Positions 29,619-32,705 of a stretch of 32,705 nt of DNA are shown piece after piece. Numbering within the stretch: position 1 is the first letter of the stretch; each line of letters opens with the position of its first letter. The translations under genes were made by a program, and so were the position numbers. Below the pieces are notes generated by a model. The model was not told where the DNA came from and made no database searches. It saw only the letters and a program-made list of their open reading frames with translations. This stretch comes from a virus. Location of the stretch: IMG/VR virus record IMGVR_UViG_3300028365_000011, positions 1 through 32,705 of that record; one strand, written 5' to 3'.

Positions 29619-29626
29619 TATTTATC
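29619..29626 (-). promoter_or_regulatory. Late promoter GATAAATA, start at ATG
   Basis: Five bases before the ATG at 29613 of the tube-like gene, just after the gp19 terminator. It restarts transcription for the tube-like, 122-aa and gp4 genes. Confidence 0.58.
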
Positions 29627-29650
29627 TTATATAATTCTATGCGTACATAA

Positions 29651-29683
29651 TAGAAAAGGAGAACAAGTTGTTCTCCTTTTCTA
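29651..29683 (-). terminator. Hairpin terminator after gp19
   Basis: A 14-bp perfect stem (29651-29664 with 29670-29683) and a 5-base loop, about 20 bases past the gp19 stop. On the minus strand the right arm ends in TTTTCT and is followed by ATTA. Confidence 0.82.
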
Positions 29684-29704
29684 AGCAATTATGTGTTGGT
29701 TAGA

Positions 29705-30334
29705 TTAAGTACCAGTTGAAAGAGATCCGCCAGGTCTACCTACTAATGTGCCGACTCCTGCTGCTCCGCCGCTGCCGTCGACTTGAATTGCGTTGTCGTA
29801 CTGCATTGTTAGAGAAACTGTTACAGGTTCGCTGTTTGAATAAGCAAGTGTGTTGTAGTTTGCTTCGCTGACGTAGCAACCGTATACTTCCCATGTTTCA
29901 AGTACAACTGGGACAAACGCGCCGTTGCCGCCGTCTAGGATTTCAATTCTAGTTAAGAACTTATAATCTTGTCCAGATACCGCACTAGCCTGTTCCATAA
30001 AATCAAACTGTTGTTGTAGTTGTTCGCCAACTAGTTTTTGAACGTTGTTGTTCACGTCTTCGCGCAAGTTAAGCGTGATTGGGTTCCAAGTATGCTTGCC
30101 TGCCAAGTTTACCTTTGAGTTATAAACATCAAGTACCATGTTTTCAAAAGTAAGGTTTGGCCTAGTTACATCAATAACCTGTTTGGTTAACTCTGTGCTA
30201 GGTGTACTGGTTCCAAAACCTTCGAGTGTTACACGGAAACGATATTGCAGCTTGGGCATAAGCAAGCCCTGTGCGCTTGCACTGTCGTTTGTTGCCAGAG
30301 GCACTGATAGTTTTGTTAATGATGATATTGCCAT
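29705..30334 (-). CDS. gp19: Tail tube protein gp19
   Basis: 209 residues. Forms the hexameric rings of the inner tail tube. The core PKLQYRFRVTLEGFG, KHTWNPITLNLREDVNNNV, RIEILDGGNG and VVLETWEVYGCYVSEANY, then EPVTVSLTMQYDNAIQ, is the phage tube-protein pattern. The C-terminus is Gly-rich (GSGGAAGVGTLVGRPGGS). It begins after a late promoter (GATAAATA at 30359-30366) with an AAGGAG site, and is followed by a strong hairpin terminator, so it is expressed as an abundant single-gene message. It normally follows gp18 directly in T4; here a plus-strand homing endonuclease sits between them. Confidence 0.92.
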   Translation of the reverse strand: MAISSLTKLSVPLATNDSASAQGLLMPKLQYRFRVTLEGFGTSTPSTELTKQVIDVTRPNLTFENMVLDVYNSKVNLAGKHTWNPITLNLREDVNNNVQKLVGEQLQQQFDFMEQASAVSGQDYKFLTRIEILDGGNGAFVPVVLETWEVYGCYVSEANYNTLAYSNSEPVTVSLTMQYDNAIQVDGSGGAAGVGTLVGRPGGSLSTGT

Positions 30335-30358
30335 TTATTATTAACTCCTTATTACAAG

Positions 30359-30366
30359 TATTTATC
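30359..30366 (-). promoter_or_regulatory. Late promoter GATAAATA of gp19
   Basis: Gives a leader of about 18 bases with AAGGAG before the gp19 ATG. Confidence 0.6.
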
Positions 30367-30435
30367 ATTTAGAGGGTTATATTTCATTTTGCATATTAAT
30401 TGTTAATCATATTTAAAAATTTTCATAAAAAGTTA

Positions 30436-30443
30436 CATAAATA
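30436..30443 (+). promoter_or_regulatory. Late promoter CATAAATA of the plus-strand endonuclease
   Basis: Plus-strand octamer with one mismatch, with AAGGA between it and the ATG at 30474. It faces away from the gp19 promoter 70 bases to the left. Confidence 0.45.
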
Positions 30444-30473
30444 TGTTAGTTGACTGAATAAGGATATCAACAT

Positions 30474-32054
30474 ATGATTAGGTGTAAAATTTGCTTGCAA
30501 GAGTTTTCAAGTATAATAACATGGAAGCATTTAAAATCTCACGGAATATCGACAATTGATTATAAAAAGAAATATGGAGAAGTAGCATCTCCAGAATATA
30601 AAGAGCTAAAAAAACTTCAAAATTCTGGAAAAAGAAATCCTAACTTTAACAATAAAATGTCATCAGAATCCAAAGATAAGATCTCTCAATCTAACAAAGG
30701 AAATATTCCACATAACAAGAACAAGTCAATGAGCCAGAAACAAAAAGAAATACTTTCTGCAAAAGCAGTTGAGCGTAATATTTATTGGCGAGAAACTGAC
30801 AGTCATCCTGTTAAAGGAACTTCACGATCTATGGAAACTAAAAATAAAATTAAAGAAAAGAGAGCAACGCAAGTTATATCCAAAGAACAAGCATTAAAGT
30901 CAATCGAAACTAAAATTAAAAATGGATACAACATTGCATTCTTTAAAGGAAAAACTCATTCAAGTGAATCAAAAGAAAAGATTTCCAATAGTTCCAAAAA
31001 AACAGCATTATTAAAAAAAAACAACAGTATCAAAGATGCATCTGCCAGGCTTGCTGACAACGGGTATACGTTAATTTCAGTTATAGACAACTTATTACAT
31101 ATTAAGTGTAATTTGTGTAATAACAAATTTACACGATCTCGACAATACGCTACTACAAGTAAGATTACTCAAGAAATGTGCAATGTTTGTTATCCGTTAC
31201 AGACCGGAACCAGTAATCAGGAAAAAGAATTAGCTGAGTTTTTATCAAAATATGTACAAATTGAAACCAACAATCGTTCGATCATATCTCCGAAAGAATT
31301 AGATATATTTATTCCTAATCATAGTTTAGCAATAGAATACAATGGTCTATACTGGCATAGTGAAGTATACAAAGACAACAAGTATCATTTAAATAAAAAA
31401 CTACAAGCCGAGGACAAAGGAGTTGATTTAATTCATATATTTGAAGATGAATGGGTCAACAATATAGATATTGTTAAATCAAGATTGTTAATGAGGCTAG
31501 GTAAAATTGAAAATAAAATTTATGCGAGAAAATGCATAATCAAAGAAATTGATGCATCTACAGCTAACACGTTTATAAAACAAAATCATATTCAAGGAGT
31601 AGGAAGATCAAATGTTAGAGTTGGATTGTACTATAACAGTCAACTTGTTAGTGTAATGACCTTTTTAAATGGAGACATTTCGAAGGGTATTAAAGGATGG
31701 GAGTTAAATAGATTTTGTTCTTTAATTAACACGCAAGTTACAGGCGCAGCTGGAAGATTGTTTAAATGGTTTATTAACAATTATGATCCCGAAACTGTAA
31801 TTAGTTTTAGTGATAGGAGGTGGGAAACATCTAGTAGTGTGTATAGTAAAATTGGATTTAAGTATGCTTCGACATCAGTTCCTAATTATTGGTATTTTTG
31901 TAACAATGAAAATCAAAGGTATCATAGATATTCGTTACGTAAGCCAACAGGTTCTATATTATCTGAAAGAGAATTAAGAGAATCGCAAGGCTACCTAAGA
32001 ATATACGATTGTGGTAGTAGTAAATGGATTTGGTCAAAGACAAAGGCGGCATAG
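30474..32054 (+). CDS. Free-standing homing endonuclease, EDxHD/Vsr-like, between gp19 and gp18
   Basis: 526 residues. An N-terminal finger (C4, C7, H19, H23) is followed by NUMOD3-like repeats (SSESKDKISQSNKGN and SSESKEKISNSSKK), a second Cys4 site (C212, C215, C236, C239), then a Vsr-like nuclease: ELDIFIPNHSLAIEYNGLYWHSE (D277, E288, H295) and LIHIFEDEW. The C-terminal 170 residues (RFCSLINTQVTGAAGRLFKWF, SFSDRRWETSSSVYSKIGFKY) look like an acetyltransferase-type or Mom-like accessory domain. A plus-strand late promoter and AAGGA site precede it. It is more AT-rich than its neighbours, and its stop codon lies in a hairpin loop. Confidence 0.88.
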   Translation: MIRCKICLQEFSSIITWKHLKSHGISTIDYKKKYGEVASPEYKELKKLQNSGKRNPNFNNKMSSESKDKISQSNKGNIPHNKNKSMSQKQKEILSAKAVERNIYWRETDSHPVKGTSRSMETKNKIKEKRATQVISKEQALKSIETKIKNGYNIAFFKGKTHSSESKEKISNSSKKTALLKKNNSIKDASARLADNGYTLISVIDNLLHIKCNLCNNKFTRSRQYATTSKITQEMCNVCYPLQTGTSNQEKELAEFLSKYVQIETNNRSIISPKELDIFIPNHSLAIEYNGLYWHSEVYKDNKYHLNKKLQAEDKGVDLIHIFEDEWVNNIDIVKSRLLMRLGKIENKIYARKCIIKEIDASTANTFIKQNHIQGVGRSNVRVGLYYNSQLVSVMTFLNGDISKGIKGWELNRFCSLINTQVTGAAGRLFKWFINNYDPETVISFSDRRWETSSSVYSKIGFKYASTSVPNYWYFCNNENQRYHRYSLRKPTGSILSERELRESQGYLRIYDCGSSKWIWSKTKAA

Positions 32055-32070
32055 AGCCGCCTTTGTCTTT
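32036..32070. terminator. Bidirectional hairpin terminator between endonuclease and gp18
   Basis: A perfect 15-bp stem (32036-32050 with 32056-32070) with a 5-base loop. The end of the endonuclease frame is in the left arm and its TAG is in the loop. The flanks are T-rich and A-rich, so it should stop transcripts from both sides. Confidence 0.85.
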
Positions 32071-32078
32071 GTACTATT

Positions 32079-32705
32079 TTATAGACCTGAAATTTCGCCT
32101 GTGTTCTTCAAGCGCAACGGAATATAAATAAATTCAACTGCCTTAACTGGTTCGATTGCAATATCAACATAAAGTTCATTCCTATCAATCCTTGAAGGTG
32201 TGTTGTTTGATTCGTCACATACTACAAGGAAGTCATATAATGCTCGTAAACTAACTAATTCAATCATCAAGCTTTCGACTTGCTGCTTGAGTTCGTCACG
32301 TGTGATTTTGTCGTTTGGTTCGTAGATGTATGGCTTTGCAACCATCTTCAACTGGCTACGTAAGTATATTACCAGTCTGGCAACATTGACTCTATCCAAC
32401 GAACTTGCATTTCTTGCACGAGTCTTCTGACCAAATATAACAAGTCCTGCTCCATTTAAGAAAGTAATTGGATTAACATTGTTTAGTTGCAATGTGCTTC
32501 GTTGTCCTTCGTTTAGTGCAATGCTTACAAATTCACCTTCGCTGCTGATATAACCTGCTGCTGTTGCGTTGGTTACACCACCACGGCGTGTTCCTGCTGG
32601 TGCAAACCACGGATACGAAACTTGATCGCTGAGTGCAATTGTTCTTAGTGCCATGTGACTTGCTGGGACAACAATGTTGTTGCCTGCGTTGTCGCTTGTG
32701 AATCC
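32079..32705 (-). CDS. gp18: Tail sheath protein gp18, C-terminal part (5' end outside window)
   Basis: The 208 residues visible run from GFTSDNAGNN to the stop. The segment SYPWFAPAGTRRGGV, the LNNVNPITFLNGAGLVIFGQKT region with ARNASSLDRVNVARLVIYL, and the end AIEPVKAVEFIYIPLRLKNTG are diagnostic of T4-type tail sheath C-terminal domains, which link the contractile sheath subunits. The gene continues past position 32705, so the start is unseen. Its transcript should end at the perfect hairpin that also covers the stop of the convergent endonuclease gene. Confidence 0.93.
   Translation of the reverse strand, partial: GFTSDNAGNNIVVPASHMALRTIALSDQVSYPWFAPAGTRRGGVTNATAAGYISSEGEFVSIALNEGQRSTLQLNNVNPITFLNGAGLVIFGQKTRARNASSLDRVNVARLVIYLRSQLKMVAKPYIYEPNDKITRDELKQQVESLMIELVSLRALYDFLVVCDESNNTPSRIDRNELYVDIAIEPVKAVEFIYIPLRLKNTGEISGL

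Noticed and set aside
1-32705. tRNA genes or lysogeny genes
   Set aside because: No cloverleaf-like segment, integrase or repressor was seen; gaps between genes are too short to hide tRNAs except a few of about 100 bases, which hold promoters and hairpins.

Overview
This window is part of the genome of a T4-like tailed phage (myovirus), most like the marine cyanophage/pelagiphage branch. The evidence is a set of T4 core genes: tail sheath gp18, tail tube gp19, head-completion nuclease gp4, terminase gp16 and gp17, ssDNA-binding gp32, recombination proteins UvsX, UvsY and UvsW, and primase gp61. They sit among small conserved genes of the kind seen in marine T4-like phages. The DNA is AT-rich, almost every gene is on the minus strand, genes overlap or nearly touch, and many starts lie just downstream of a T4-type late promoter octamer (TATAAATA or GATAAATA). 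Only three genes are on the plus strand (3003-3371, 11459-12301, 30474-32054). I saw no tRNA or rRNA genes and no CRISPR array.

Layout in transcription order (high to low coordinates). 32705-25696 is morphogenesis: gp18 (cut by the window edge), a plus-strand homing endonuclease, gp19, a tube-like protein, gp4, gp16 and two structural-type proteins. 25692-21271 is the large terminase, broken into three separate genes by two different split inteins, with a homing endonuclease gene in each break. 21259-16826 holds a large structural-type protein, then gp32, uvsX, a small acidic protein and uvsY. 16818-10575 is a carbohydrate island: two methyltransferases, a nucleotidyltransferase-cupin fusion, two glycosyltransferases and three capsule-type proteins. 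10557-1160 is replication and repair: a 399-aa unknown, UvsW (also broken by a split intein around a homing endonuclease), several conserved small proteins including a miniature DnaE-like protein and a candidate PD-(D/E)XK nuclease, a structural protein, and primase gp61. 1139-1 is a 29-aa ORF and a carbamoyltransferase running off the window.

The standout system is the fractured-gene arrangement. Three split inteins lie in two essential ATPases, and two of them sit exactly at the Walker B/DEAD-type motif. Each break holds a free-standing endonuclease of a different family, most with their own late promoter. If trans-splicing works, active TerL is made from three polypeptides and UvsW from two. 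The endonuclease in the UvsW break carries the same catalytic core as the phage's own gp4. The second TerL endonuclease appears knocked out of frame by a 7-bp tandem repeat.

A second theme is very short or absent 5' leaders: five late promoters and two sigma70-like promoters are placed so that the predicted start of transcription falls at or next to the ATG.

All calls come from reading the sequence and recalling protein families. No database search was run.
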